Shown: piece by piece, positions 46,166 through 57,095 of the stretch
How the letters are laid out: each line of letters begins with the position of its first letter
Numbering within the stretch: position 1 is the stretch's first letter
NCBI GenBank assembly: GCA_003996215.1
Contig: QJPP01000676.1
Coordinates: 577,271-641,270 of the forward strand
Origin: Jaltomata sinuosa
Taxonomy: Eukaryota > Streptophyta > Magnoliopsida > Solanales > Solanaceae
Direction: 5' to 3'
Length of the DNA stretch: 64,000 bases
Made by a program: the position numbers and the translations under genes
The notes under the pieces: model-generated
The model's database searches: none
What the model was told of the DNA's origin: nothing
Seen by the model: the letters and a program-made list of their open reading frames with translations, nothing else

Positions 46166-47618
46166 TGTAATGATCGGGTCCGTCATTACGGGTAAACCAT
46201 TCGTACTAAGTTTCGGGAGAGAAAAATTCTGGGTTTGGGAGTTGAAAATTCTGGCTAGGCTAGTCTCGACCAGTTTTGGAGTGAGGTATGGTCTAGGACA
46301 ATCCGGGTAAGGATTGGGTTAAGTATCTTGTTTTGAGCTAGTTTTCCTTGTAGCTAAGACATAGAGGAGTCCGGGGGATTTTTCAGAATCGAATTCGGGT
46401 AAGTAGAACTCCCGAAATCGAGGTTGACGTGAAAGGGTTATTTCAAAACGTCGGGAAAATAAGTGTGTTATAAAATGTCCAAAACTGGGGGATTTCTGGA
46501 CATTCTATCCGTGACAAGCACTACCGTCCGCGATAGAGGCCTCCACTATATGGGTGGAAATACCGCTATAGTGGTGGTCAAGGTGGTCAACACTGCTTAA
46601 GACCGCTATAGTGGGAGATGCCCGCTATAGAGGGACTGCTATAGCGGAGCAGGGACCCGCTATAGCAGAGCGACGGGATTAGAAAAACCAAGAAAACAGG
46701 CTTTTAATTTCTTTCTCTTCCCTTAAGCCCCAAGAACAGACAAGAGTTATTCCAAAAACCCTCTTAAGCTGCTCCAAGGCTTGGGAGCCATAGGGAGGAG
46801 GGATTCCAGCGAAAGGGACGTGAAACCATGGATTCGGGCCTATAAGATTGCCAGGAATGCCTCCACGGAACCAGAAATGCACGGTTGCAGCTGCTTGGCA
46901 TCCAGGTAGGCTAGGTTTTCATGAGTAGTTAGACCTATTTACTTTCTGTACTTTTGTATAGTGAAATGGAGAATCCATGTTTTAGGCCTCCGGGCATGGA
47001 GTCTGGCAGATTTGGGTTTGGTTATGTATGTGCTAGGAATTGGTTGAATTTGAGTTGTGGGTTATTGATAATTATTTTGGGCTATTTATGTTGTCTTGAT
47101 ATGCTAAAAATGATAGACTCAGGGTCTGGGATGTCGGGAAGGTTCGGAGAACCAGGAATTGCAAGGACAACTAGGTGGGGATGAAATGGGAAACACCTAG
47201 CTAAGGTTTTGGGAATGCGAGAGGCATGTTAAGAAATCATTGTTTGCCAAGGGATAGGAGTGAAAACTCGTATTGTTGTTATCTATGTATGTCCCGGATT
47301 AATGGGGTAGTTAAATTATGTTAAAAAGGGGAAACCATTCATTATGTGTAAACAAGGGTAAGTGTGTTTAGTCTTTGGACGAATGTCAAGGTTCAACTAT
47401 ATACCCGGAATAGGGGTAGGTGATGGCTTACGATTTTTGTGAATGTTGTATATTCTTGTACTCATATCTAAGTGATTGTATGAATTACATTGCTTAGGGA
47501 AGTTGTGTAAAATGTCTAAGGTTTCTATTTTACAGTTTGTGATTGAACGGTATTTGCTTGTTTGTTTACAAGTTGTTTGTTCATGCATTTGACTGTGGAT
47601 TATTGACATTTGGTTGGC

Positions 47619-47760
47619 TCGGGTACCACGCCTGGTACAGGTATAACATTTGGTTGGCTCAAGTACCATGCATGGTACATGTATAACAAACGGTTGGCAC
47701 AGGTACCACGCCTGGTACAGGTTACTATTTGGTTGGCTCGGGTACCACACTTGGTACGGG
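47619..47760 (+). repeat. Four tandem GTACCA/TGGTAC hairpin units
   Basis: Units of about 42 bases with a perfect 6-base stem and a 4-base loop that varies (CGCC, TGCA, CGCC, CACT). The second unit is a full 16-base palindrome. Related sets are at 51040-51145, 58313-58415 and 62830-62975. Confidence 0.88.
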
Positions 47761-47927
47761 TTTATGTTACTGCATCATTGCATTGGTATTATTGCATTGC
47801 ATTGATATTATTGCATTGCATTGATTGTTATTGGTTCCGTGAGTGGACCGGGCTATTTTTTTTATTGAATTGTGATATTCGATGGTGGTTCTTGAGTGAT
47901 CGGGAATCCCAATATGTCTGTTGAGTT

Positions 47928-48390
47928 TGGTCTTGGTGTAGGTCGGGTTGTTATATCATGTTAATTAGTAGGTCTTAGTGTAGATTGAGTTGTCATGTTA
48001 TTAGTTGGTCTTGGTATAGGCCGAGTTGTTATATCATGTTAATTAGTAGGTCTTGGTGTAGACCGGGTTGTCATGTTATTAGTTGGTCTTGGTGTAGGCC
48101 GGGTTGTTATATCATGTTATTATATTGGTCTTGGTGTAGGCCGGGTTATTATATCATGTTAATAAGTAGATCTTGGTGTAGACCGGGTTGTCATGTTATT
48201 AGTTGGTCTTGGTGTAGGCCGTATTGTTATATCATGTTATTAGTTGGTCTTGGTGTAGGCCGGGTTATTATATCATGTTATGAGATTGGTCTTGGTGTAG
48301 GCCGGAATGTTATATCACGTTATTAGTTTGTCTTGGTGTAGACCGGGTTATGATGTTAATTAATAGTTGGTCTTGGTATAGACCGGGTTG
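47928..48390 (+). repeat. Array of GGTCTTGGTGTAGACC stem-loop units
   Basis: About twelve units spaced 36-43 bases. Each has GGTCT, a TGGTGT loop, then AGACC or AGGCC and usually GGG. Two unit types alternate, one followed by TTGTCATGTTATTAGTT and the other by TTGTTATATCATGTTA. An outlying unit is at about 48528. The 113-codon frame across the array is not a gene. Confidence 0.9.
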
Positions 48391-49484
48391 TAATGTTAAC
48401 ACCTAGATATGTTAGGGGGAAACCAGATGGGTCCGGACTATGTAAAAGAGGTTATCAGTTAACAATTTGTTGTCATTAAGTGTACTAATGACGGTCAAGG
48501 TTTATTTGTGATTAATGAGGTAAGGATAGGTCTTGGGGTAGACCGGGTACCCAGTTGAACACTTAGGTGTGGTTAGAGGATCCTTGGAGGGTCTGAGTTT
48601 CGGGATTCAAAAGGGATTTAGATATAACTATGTTGTTGTCATTGCATGTGTCAATGGTTGCTAGGTTATTTTCATGGGATTGGCAATTGGGAGTACAACG
48701 GAAAGTCTGGGGTTGTAGTGGTTAGTTGTTATAACTGGGATGGGAAGTTGTCCGAGAGGTCCGAAAAGGGCCGGACACTGGTTAGTAATACTACGGGTAT
48801 AAGTGGTTTGGTTGGGCAGTTAGCCGGGTTAAGTGTGAATATTTAGTCAAGGTAGTTGACTGGGGTAAAGGTTAAAGGTGACTTGGGAAGTCTACGTGTC
48901 AAGGTGACCAGGTGACTTGGGAAGTCTTGGTGACAAGGTGACTTGGGAAGTCCTAGATGTCAGGGTCAAGGTTAAAGGTGAAGGAGGGAGCTATAATGTT
49001 TATTTCTTATTTTCCCTATTTTCTTATATGATGTCGGAATGGACTCGGGTCGACCGATGATGCCTACCAGTACGTGTGTTTGTACTGACTCTACTCTTTC
49101 TATACCTTTTTGGTATAGTCTGGTTGCAGGGTTGGTGATGTTTCACAGGTTCAGGATTGCGATGATCTTCCAGCAGCTCCTACTTCCTTCTATGGTGGAA
49201 GTTGTGTCTATTTTATGTTATAAGTTCATCTTGTAGAAGCTCTTGTACCGGCTTAGACTAGGTTCTGGGGAGGTTGTTTCATATTGTAAATGTTTTCCGC
49301 ACTTTCTTTAAGTCATTTATTTTTCTGAACTATTTGTAAAAAGGAATTTTTCATGTATTTAAGAGACTTATTTAATGGTTTATTTTCTTTTCTGCATTTC
49401 CTGTTGGTTCAGGTGGTAAGGGTTCTCCTACCTAGGTAGATTAGAGTAGGTGCCCGCACGGCCCGGTAGTTGGGTCGTGACAAA

Positions 49485-49497
49485 TGGTATCAGAGCC
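49485..49497 (+). other. Primer-binding site of LARD-like element
   Basis: TGGTATCAGAGCC, two bases inside the LTR end at 49482. Initiator tRNA-Met type. Confidence 0.92.
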
Positions 49498-49820
49498 CAG
49501 GTTACCAATCTCCCAGTACAAGATCAAAATATCAAATAGAGTCTCGCGGATTGGTGTGTTGACGTCCACATCTAATCCTAGGGAAGCTATGAAGCATTCT
49601 AGGAAACACTTCTCTTCTTTCATTCCTTTTCGTGTGGTTTTGTTACTTGCTTGTATGAGTTGAGTCCAATTGGTATCTCTCGATCCCAATTGGTATCTCA
49701 ACAAGGTGAAGGATGTCATTGGACTGCGGGTACGACAAACAAGCAAGGAAAAATTAGAACCAGGAAGGTTCCAATTGGTATCTGGCCTAGGAGGCTATGT
49801 AAAGGATGGATGAATTGGCT
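49498..49820 (+). other. Interior start of LARD-like element
   Basis: No coding sequence. It contains three copies of CAATTGGTATCT, a primer-site-like string, and ends at the insertion point of the chromovirus (AATGG, 49821-49825). Confidence 0.6.
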
Positions 49821-49825
49821 AATGG
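49821..49825. repeat. Target-site duplication AATGG, left copy
   Basis: AATGG directly precedes the LTR start TGTAACAACC and recurs at 59324-59328. Confidence 0.93.
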
Positions 49826-52054
49826 TGTAACAACCGAGTCCGTCGTGACGGGTAGACCAATCGTGCAAAGTTTTAGAGTTAGAAAACTATGGGTTTGGGA
49901 GTTTGAAATTCTGGGCTAGGCTAGCCTCGATCGGTTTTGGAGCGAGGTAGAGTCTAGGGAAATCCGAAAAAAATGGGTTTAGGTGTCTTGGATTGAGCTA
50001 GTTTTCCATGTAGCCAAGACATAAAGGAGTCCAGGGGACTTTTTGGAATCGAATTTGGGTAAGTAGAACTCCAGGAATCGCGTTTGATGTGAAAGGGTTG
50101 TTTCGGGACATCGAGGGAACCAAGTGTGTTGTGAAATGGCCAAAACTGGCACATTTACGAACTTTCTTCCCGTGACAAGAGCTAGCACGCGCGACAGCGG
50201 CCACTGCTATAGCGGTAGAAATTACCGCTATAGCGGCGTCAAGAGGCGGTCAACTGACTTAACACTGCTATAGTTGAGCGGGGACTGCTATAATGGGCCG
50301 ATGGGTTTTTAATGCAGAAATAGATCTGGAAACATCAGAATTTCACAAGTTTGTTTTGGGAGAAGGGCTGGGCGAATTCAGACGATTTTCTTCATTCCTC
50401 CGCCAAAACTCGTTCCTAAGGTAAGGTTTTCGTTCCCCATACTTTGTGCTACGTTTCCTATGTGGTAGAATTGCTAGGAGGAAAATTGAGGAAGGTTGGA
50501 ATGACCTAGGGATGATGGAATTCGGGGAAGAAGGGGGTTCCAAACATGTATGTTCTTGGGTGTTGATTTAAGTATGTTAAAATGATCATAGGCTGTTTAA
50601 TTTCCTGTTTTGTCCATAAAAAATGATAAGACTAGGAAAATTAACGGTGGAAAAGCCCGGGAAAAGGGTGGAATAATCATGGGTGGCCTGGGGTTTGGGG
50701 ATTTGGTATAATCCAGGTAATGTACAGGCCTGTATGTTAATTGTATGCATTATGTGTCATTTTCAGACCAAGAACGTGAGAGGAATCCGGAACACGGGAA
50801 AGCTTGGGTTGAATAGAGCTTTGAGCATTCGAGGTAGGTGATTGCTTTCGTATTTCTGCGAATGTGTATATTCATTGTACTCATTGTCTAAGTAATTGTG
50901 TGCATTACATTGCTTAGGGTATTTGTGTGGAATGTCTAAGTTTGGTTTACAGTCGATGTTTGAATGGTTTTTACTTGTTGGCTTTACAAGGAGTGTGCAT
51001 TCATTCTATTGACTATTGTTGTTGACATTCGGTTGGCTTGGGTACCACGCCTGGTATGGGTATAACACATGGTTGGCATAGGTACCACGCCTGGTATGGA
51101 TATAACATTCAGTTGGCACAGGTACCACGCCTGGTACGGGTTTACTTTATTGCATCTTGCACTGTTTCATTGATTATTGTATTACATTGGTTGATATTGG
51201 TTCCGTGAGAGGACCGGGTTGTTTTATTGAATGTGATACTTGATATTGGTTCCGTGAGTGGACCGGGTTGTTATTGAAAAGTGCTACTGACCGGTGGTCC
51301 TTGAGTGGCCGGGAAACTATTGTATGATTGTTGAATTGGTCTTGGTTTAGGCCGGGTAAATCATTACTTGTGGTATTTTTCTAGAGGGGATTCCAGGGTG
51401 GGTCCGGGATAGACGGTAAGGTGTGGTTATGGTTATTCTTGTTGGTGGAATAGAACTGTAAGAGATGGATTCATGCGGTAACAAGCTAGGTAGAGACCTG
51501 TAGTCTAGAGATGCCTGTGATATTGTTGCATGTTTGCCATACTTGTTAGTGTATTTTGCATACTATTTATATACTATTTTCTTGAATACTGGCTGATGAT
51601 CCTACCAGTACACAGTGGTGGTGTACTGATACTGTACTTGGCTTTCTTTTGGTGCGTACAAGAAATCTTCCAGTGGCTAAGATGAGACCTCAGATTTAGC
51701 ACCGGCGATTCCGATCATCAAGGGTGAGCTAGTGATTCGAGCTACCTTGGAATTATCTCTAGAGTTTTAGTCCATTTGTTCGGACTTAAAAACTATTCTT
51801 ATTTTGTTTAGGGTTGCATTCCCGTACTCTAGATTTGGTATTGATGTTTGGTACGATGACTTTCAGTTCCTAGGTGGGGAATTTTTGCAGTTTATTATTA
51901 ATGATAAGCTTTTGATTAGTGATCTTATTTCTATTGCTAGTTTTCATTTATGCTTGCTGGTTTTAGGTTGTTAGTCTAGGCAAGGGTGGAACTCTATTGG
52001 TTTTCTCATCCGGGGGTTGGGTGGGTGCCTTTCATGATGGGTTGAGTTGTGACA
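49826..52054 (+). repeat. 5' LTR of plus-strand chromovirus (2229 bp)
   Basis: It starts TGTAACAACC and ends GAGTTGTGACA. It contains CTATAG palindromes (50200-50290), three GTACCA…TGGTA units (51040-51145) and single GGTTCC, GGTCC and GGTCTT stem-loops (51199-51355). Confidence 0.94.
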
Positions 52055-52058
52055 AAGA

Positions 52059-52071
52059 TGGTATCAGAGCC
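52059..52071 (+). other. Primer-binding site of plus-strand chromovirus
   Basis: TGGTATCAGAGCC, four bases inside the LTR end at 52054. Initiator tRNA-Met type. Confidence 0.93.
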
Positions 52072-52274
52072 TAGGTTCGTTGATCTCGTTTTACCAAACA
52101 GGTCTAGTAGAGTCTTGCAGAACGGTGCAGAGACGTCCGTACTTTTCTTCGAGAGGCTATGGGGCTTTAGGAAAAACTATCTCTTCCTTCTTTTCCTTCG
52201 TGCTATAACTCGATTCCAATTGGTATTTGGTGATACGAATTGGTATCTAACTTCATTCACTCTTCTGTCCGCAG

Positions 52275-53202
52275 ATGGTTACTACAAGGAATAATGGAGC
52301 AAGGCCAGCAGTCCCAGCAGCGGGCCCGATAAAGGTAGGGGAAGGGGCAGGGGATGAGCTAGAGCCGCACCCGCCAGGGGTGGAGCTCGAGCTGCTACTG
52401 CTGCACGTGAGGTAACCCCTCCCCACTCTCAGGATCCTGTAGCTGCGGATGTAGAAGAAGTAGTGGTAGAAGATGGAGGGGCTCAGGAAGAGGCAACACC
52501 GGTTGGGGGTACAGGCCTTCCTAACATGACACCAGAAGCTTTCAGGCAGGCGTGGGATATTTTGAGAGGGTTGGTTGGTGCTGGAGCCATACCCGTAGCT
52601 TATACGAATTAGGCCTGGGATACTCAACCAGCAGTTACTACTACACCAAGGATGGATGCAACTTTGGGCACAAATGATCTTCTCAGGCCAATGTTAGGCC
52701 CAGTGATGACAGGTAATGAGCATGAGATGCTGACTAAGTTTCTTAAGATGAAACCTCCGATGTTTCAGGGTATAGACAAGGAGGATGCCTATGAGTTCAT
52801 CCTGGATTACCATGAGAGGTTGCACAAGTTGGGTATTGTACGTCAGCATGGGTTGGAGTTTGTCACTTTTCAGCTGCAGGGTGATGCCAAGCAGTCGTGG
52901 AGGTCTCATGTTGAGTGTCGGTTATCTATCCTACCTCCACTGACTTGGGAGCAGTTCCATGCCTTGTTTCTAGAGAAGTACGTTCCCCGTACTTTGAAGG
53001 ACCAGAAGAAGGATGAGTTTCAGAACTTGGAGTAGGGTGGCATGTTGATCTCGGCTTATGAGGCTAAGTTTCATGTGTCGTCTCATTTTGCTACACAGAT
53101 GTTGGGTTCCGAGGAGGAACGAGTCTGGTTGTTTGTCAAGGGTCTGAATAGTGATCTGCAGGTATTGACAGTGCATATGACTTCTTCAGGGAAGGGTTTT
53201 TA
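52275..53202 (+). pseudogene. gag: Gag of plus-strand chromovirus, broken
   Basis: The ATG at 52275 opens MVTTRNNGARPAVPAAGP, the expected basic/proline start. A frameshift in the GC-rich stretch near 52330-52400 follows, and the frame resumes as AREVTPPHSQDPVAADVEE. A TAG at about 52611 (YTN*AWDTQ) precedes the capsid domain, 52652-53035: MTKFLKMKPPMFQG-like text, AYEFILDYHERLHKLG, VTFQLQGDAKQSWRSH, TWEQFHALFLEKYVPRTLKDQKKDEF. A second TAG sits after FQNLE, and then SAYEAKFHVSSHFATQ, EEERVWLFVKGL and a final stop. Both TAGs stand where Gln is usual in the family. The order is that of the retrotransposon gag domain. Confidence 0.88.
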
Positions 53203-53700
53203 ATGATGTGGTGGACTATGTGAAGAAGATTAAGGAGTTAGGCAAGCGGGGCAAGATAAAGATTTAGCTAAAAGGCCCCGGAATGAGGGAAATTTTGGTG
53301 GTTCATACTCCAGGGGCCAGCATCATCAGGCTTACTCGGCCCGTCCTATTCAGTCAACTCTGCCAGCTACTACAGGTAGTCATCAGGGAGCTGAGTCTTC
53401 AGCTCCTAGAGGCCAGGGGGAATCTTATACATCAGCTAGCAGGATTACTTTGGACTGTGGTTGCTTCTATTGTGGTGAGTTGGGCCACTTTAAGAGGGAG
53501 TGTCCACATAGGCAGGCAGGAAATCAGGGCCAGCAGCAGACTAGAGTAGTGGTTCCGGCAGGCAGAGGTGATAATGCTAGGGGTCATGCATAGGGTGGGC
53601 GAGGTAATTTCCAGGGAGGCTGGGGAGACCGAGGGAACGACGGCGTAGGCAGAGGTGCGACGCATCCAGCCCGAGAAGTTGCCCGGATTGATGATCGGGC
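53203..53700 (+). pseudogene. Gag tail with CCHC zinc knuckle
   Basis: A Ser/Gly/Gln-rich, frameshifted linker contains one intact knuckle at about 53454-53512, C-F-Y-C-GELG-H-FKRE-C, that is C-x2-C-x4-H-x4-C. This motif binds nucleic acid and packages element RNA. The frames listed over this region on either strand are mostly off-register. Confidence 0.8.
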
Positions 53701-54045
53701 ACATTTCTATGCTTTTCCAGGAAGGATTGAGGAGGAAGCCTCAGATGTGGTGATCATAGGTACTATTCTTGTCTGTGATAAAATGGCCTCAGTATTATTT
53801 GACCCAGTATCCACATATTCTTATGTGTCTGTTAGTTTTGCTTTGGGTCTAAATTTGAATTGCGATATCCTTGATTCCCCTATCCATGTATCTACCCTAG
53901 TTGGAGAGTTGGTGATTGTGACTCATGTGTATCGTGACTGTTCTATTGTATTTGTGGGGCTACGTACTGGGTAGATTTAGTGATTTTAGATATGGCTGAT
54001 TTCGATGTTATCTTGGGTATGACCTGACTATCTCCTTATCATGCT
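53701..54045 (+). pseudogene. Protease remnant
   Basis: The frame from about 53701 gives HFYAFPGRIEEEASDVVIIGTILV, then ASVLFDPVSTYSYVS. The retropepsin site should read D-(S/P)-G, and here the Gly is Val, so cleavage activity is unlikely. The domain continues to IVFVGLRTG and meets stops near 53972. A TGA replaces a Trp codon near 54028 (GM*LSPYHAML). Confidence 0.82.
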
Positions 54046-55335
54046 ATGCTGAACTGTAACACCAAAACTGTGACTCTAGAAATTCCGGGTAAGGATAGAT
54101 TAGAGTGGAAAGGTGTATACATGCCTAAGCTAGTTAAGATTATATCGTTTGTTCGGGCTAGGAAGCTAGTGGAGAGGGGGTGTCTAGCCTTCTTTGCTCA
54201 TCTCCGGGACGATAGTGTGGAGTCCCCTTCTATTGATTCAGTTTTGGTGGTGTCCGAATTTGTAGAGGTGTTTCCAGCGGATTTGCCTGGTATACCTTCG
54301 GACAGGGATATAGATTTTTGTATCTATTTGGAGCCAGTCACTCGTCCCATCTCTATTCCTCTGTAAAAAATGGCTCCGGCAGAGTTAAGGGAACTTAAGA
54401 CTCAGCTACAGGAACTCCTAGATAAGGGATTTATACGTCCCAGTGCTTCACCTTGGGGGGCTCCGGTTTTGTTTATGAAAAAGAAGGATGGTAGTATGCA
54501 GATGTGCATAGACTACAGACAGTTGAACAAGGTGACCATCCCAAATAAGTATCCTTTACCTCGGATAGATGATTTGTTTGAACAACTTCAGGGTGTATCA
54601 GTGTTTTTGAAAATTGACTTGAGGTCGGAGTACCATCAGCAAAAGATTAGGCCTGAGGATATTCCAAAAACTACTTTTTGGACTCGGTATGGACATTACG
54701 AGTTTCTAGTAATGTCGTTTGGTTTGACCAATGCACCGACAATATTCATGAGTTTGATGAATTGGGTGTTTAAGTCCTACTTGGATTATTTTGTTATCGT
54801 GTTCATTGACGATATTTTGATCTACTCTAAGAGTAGGGAGGAGCATGCTAATCATCTTCGCATTGTGTTGGACATCTTGAGGCACCAAAACCTGTATGCA
54901 AAATTAACTAAGTGTGAGTTTTGGTTGACTTCTGTGGCATTTTTGGGGCATGTGGTGTCAGAAAAGGGGGTGATGGTGGATCCCCAGAAAATTGAGGCAG
55001 TTAAGAGTTGGGTCCGGCCTAGCTCTGTGATAGAGGTGAGAAGTTTTGTTGGGCTCGCGGGGTACTACCGGAGGTTTGTGAAGGACTTTGCTTCTATTGC
55101 TACTCACCTGACTAGGCTGACACAGAAGGAGGTACCATTTGTGTGGTCCGACAAGTGCGAGGAGAGCTTCCAAAAGCTCAAGACAATTTTGACCACGGCT
55201 CCTATATTGTCCTTGCCGGTTAAAGGTAAAGACTTTATTGTTTACTGTGATGCTTTACATTATGGTTTGGGTGCTATGTTGATGCATGATAGGAATGTTT
55301 ATAGCCTATGCATCCAGGCAGTTGAAGGTTCATGA
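54046..55335 (+). pseudogene. Reverse transcriptase, nearly intact except one stop
   Basis: Frame 54046-54366 (LNCNTKTVTLEI … EVFPADLPGIPSDRDIDF) and frame 54370-55335 (321 codons) are in the same register, separated by a single TAA at 54364-54366. In the second part, LLDKGFIRPSASPWGAPVLF is at ~17-35, FLKIDLRSEYHQ at ~79-90 (first catalytic Asp ~83; the usual Gly of SGYHQ is Glu), MSFGLTNAP at ~115-123, FIDDILIYS at ~145-153 (both Asp kept), the thumb (GYYRRFVKDF) follows, and the start of RNase H, FIVYCDALHYGLGAML, is at ~288-305. It is the longest pol frame in the window. Confidence 0.9.
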
Positions 55336-55600
55336 GAGGAATTACCCGACTTACGATTTAGAGATGGCAGCGGTGGTTTTTGCTTTGAAAATCTGGAGAC
55401 ACTACCTTTATGGTGTCTAGTGTGAAGTATTCATAGATCATCACAGTCTGCAACACATTTTCACTCAGAAGGATTTGAATCTGAGGCAAGAAGGTGGATG
55501 GAGTTATTGAAAGATTATGATGTGACCATTCAGTACCATCCGGGTAAGGCTAATGTGGTAGCAGACGCATTGAGCCAAAAAACTATTAGCATGGGTAGCT
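55336..55600 (+). pseudogene. RNase H remainder, frameshifted
   Basis: After 55310 the frame shifts. In the next frame KVHERNYPTYDLEMAAVVFALKIWRHYLYG is followed by FIDHHSLQHIFTQKDLNLRQ, the expected RNase H blocks with Glu and Asp residues. A further shift near 55487 leads to RRWMELLKDYDVTIQYHPGKANVVADALS (55498 on). The domain is present but broken in at least two places. Confidence 0.8.
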
Positions 55601-56507
55601 TGGCTTATTTGGGGGTGTCCAAACGACCGCTAGCTAAGGAAATTCAGGCTCTGGAGGCTAAGTTCATGCACTTAGGTGTCTCATACCAAGGCGGGTTGTT
55701 GGCCAACATTGAGGTCAAGGCCACCTTCATAGAGGAAATAAAGGCAAAACAGTTTCAAGATCCGAAACTGGGCAAGTTGTGAAGTAAAGTGATATCCGGC
55801 GAGTCCAGAGATGTCATGCTAGACTCTGGTGGTGTATTACATTTCATGGAGAGGATTTGTGTTCCTCGGGTTGATGATATAATTCCAAAAATTCTGACAG
55901 AAGCTCATGGCTCGCGGTACTAGATCCATCCAGGTGTAACCAAAATGTACAGGAACTTGAGGCAGCGTTACTGGTGGCCCAGGATGAAAAGGGACTTAGT
56001 TGATTTTGTGTCCAAGTGCCAGAATTGCCAGCAGGTAAAATTTGAAAATTAGAGACCTGCAGGACTACTTCAGAGGATTCCAATTCATAACAGTTAGCCA
56101 AGATCTACGTGAAGGAGATTGTAAGACTGCATGGGGTACCACTGTCCATCATTTCAGACAGGGGTACGCACTTTACTTGTAAGTTCTGGGAAAAGTTACA
56201 TGAAGAGTTGGGTATACAACTCACCTTTAGCACAGCCTTCCATCCTCAGACTGATGGTCAGTCGGAGAGGACGATTCAGGTATTGGAGGACATGCTGAGA
56301 GCATGTGTAATGGACTTCGGTGGTCATTGGGACCAGTTTCTACCATTGTGTGAATTCTGGTACAACAACAACTATCACTCCAGTATCGATATGGCACCGT
56401 TCGAGGCCCTGTATAGGAGAAACTGTAGATCACCGATTGGGTGGTTTGAGGAAGGTGATGTGAAGCCTCTGGGCGTAAACTTAGTGAATGAAGCGCAGGA
56501 AAAGTAA
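55601..56507 (+). pseudogene. Integrase with core deletion
   Basis: The linker and N-terminal zinc-binding domain (about 55840-56060) read IHPGVTKMYRNLRQRYWWPRMKRDLVDFVSKCQNCQQVK. At about 56090 the text jumps from RPAGLLQRIPIHN straight to QLAKIYVKEIVRLHG. In relatives about 65 residues lie between these, including the first catalytic Asp. The rest of the core, 56109-56507, is well kept: SIISDRGTHFT (second Asp) and DGQSERTIQ (Glu), then FLPLCEFWYNNNYHSSI. The missing part means no strand transfer even if translated. Confidence 0.86.
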
Positions 56508-56524
56508 GGGGCTTATAGACCAAG

Positions 56525-57046
56525 TTGTTGGCTGCTCAAAGAAGGCAGAAGGAGTATGCAGATCATAAGGTCCGGGACATGGACTTTCAGGTTGGTGAAC
56601 AAGTATTGCTAAAAGTGTCACCAATGAAAGGGGTTATGCAGTTTGGTAAAAAGGGCAAGCTTAGCCCTCGGTTTATCAGTCTGTTTGAGGTCCTTGAGAT
56701 GGTGGGGCCAGTGTCTTACAAGTTAGCACTAACACCTAGTTTGTCGGGCGTCCATCCGGTATTCCATGTATCCATGCTCAAGCGATACCATGGGGATGGG
56801 GAGTACATCATCAAGTGAGATGAGGTACTTTTTGATAAGGATCTTCGTTATGAGGAGGAACCGGTCTTGATTCTTATTCGGGATGTCCGAAGGTTGAGAA
56901 CAAAGTTGATTGATATGGTGAAGGTTCAGTGGAAGCATCATCCAGTTGAGGAAGCCACTTGGGAAACCGAGAAGGACATGCGGGACAAGTACCCTCAATT
57001 GTTTGAGGATTCAGGTACTACACTTCCTTCCTTTTTATTTCTGTAA
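56525..57046 (+). pseudogene. Integrase C-terminus and chromodomain
   Basis: Frame 56525-56818 gives AQRRQKEYADHKVRDMDFQVGEQVLLKVSPMKGVMQFGKKGKLSP and HPVFHVSMLKRYHGDG. A TGA at 56816-56818 is followed in the same frame by LRYEEEPVLILIRDVRRLRTKLIDMVKVQWKHH and EEATWETEKDM, a chromodomain of the type that reads heterochromatin marks. The frame ends near 57046. Confidence 0.87.
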
Positions 57047-57095
57047 TTTTGGGTCTGATAGTTTGAGGATGAACGATGGGTAAATTGGTATCTGT
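57047..57095 (+). other. 3' end with weak polypurine tract
   Basis: GAGGATGAACGATGGG (57065-57080) lies ~16 bases before the LTR start TGTAACGACC. Almost the same text (GGGGATGAATGATGGG) lies before the 61389 LTR. The position fits a primer site, but the tract is not fully purine and does not abut the LTR. Confidence 0.45.

Larger units (their letters stand above)
46166..49482 (+). repeat. 5' LTR of LARD-like element (3317 bp)
   Basis: It starts TGTAATGATCGG and ends GGTCGTGACA. It carries CTATAG-centred palindromes (46550-46670), four GTACCA…TGGTAC hairpins (47619-47760), an array of about twelve GGTCTTGGTGTAGACC units (47928-48390) and three GACTTGGGAAGTC hairpins (48876-48950). Confidence 0.92.

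Noticed and set aside
47985..48326. 113-codon Trp/Cys-rich repeat frame
   Set aside because: It is a reading of the GGTCTT tandem array inside an LTR. The frame is broken in the matching LTR copy.
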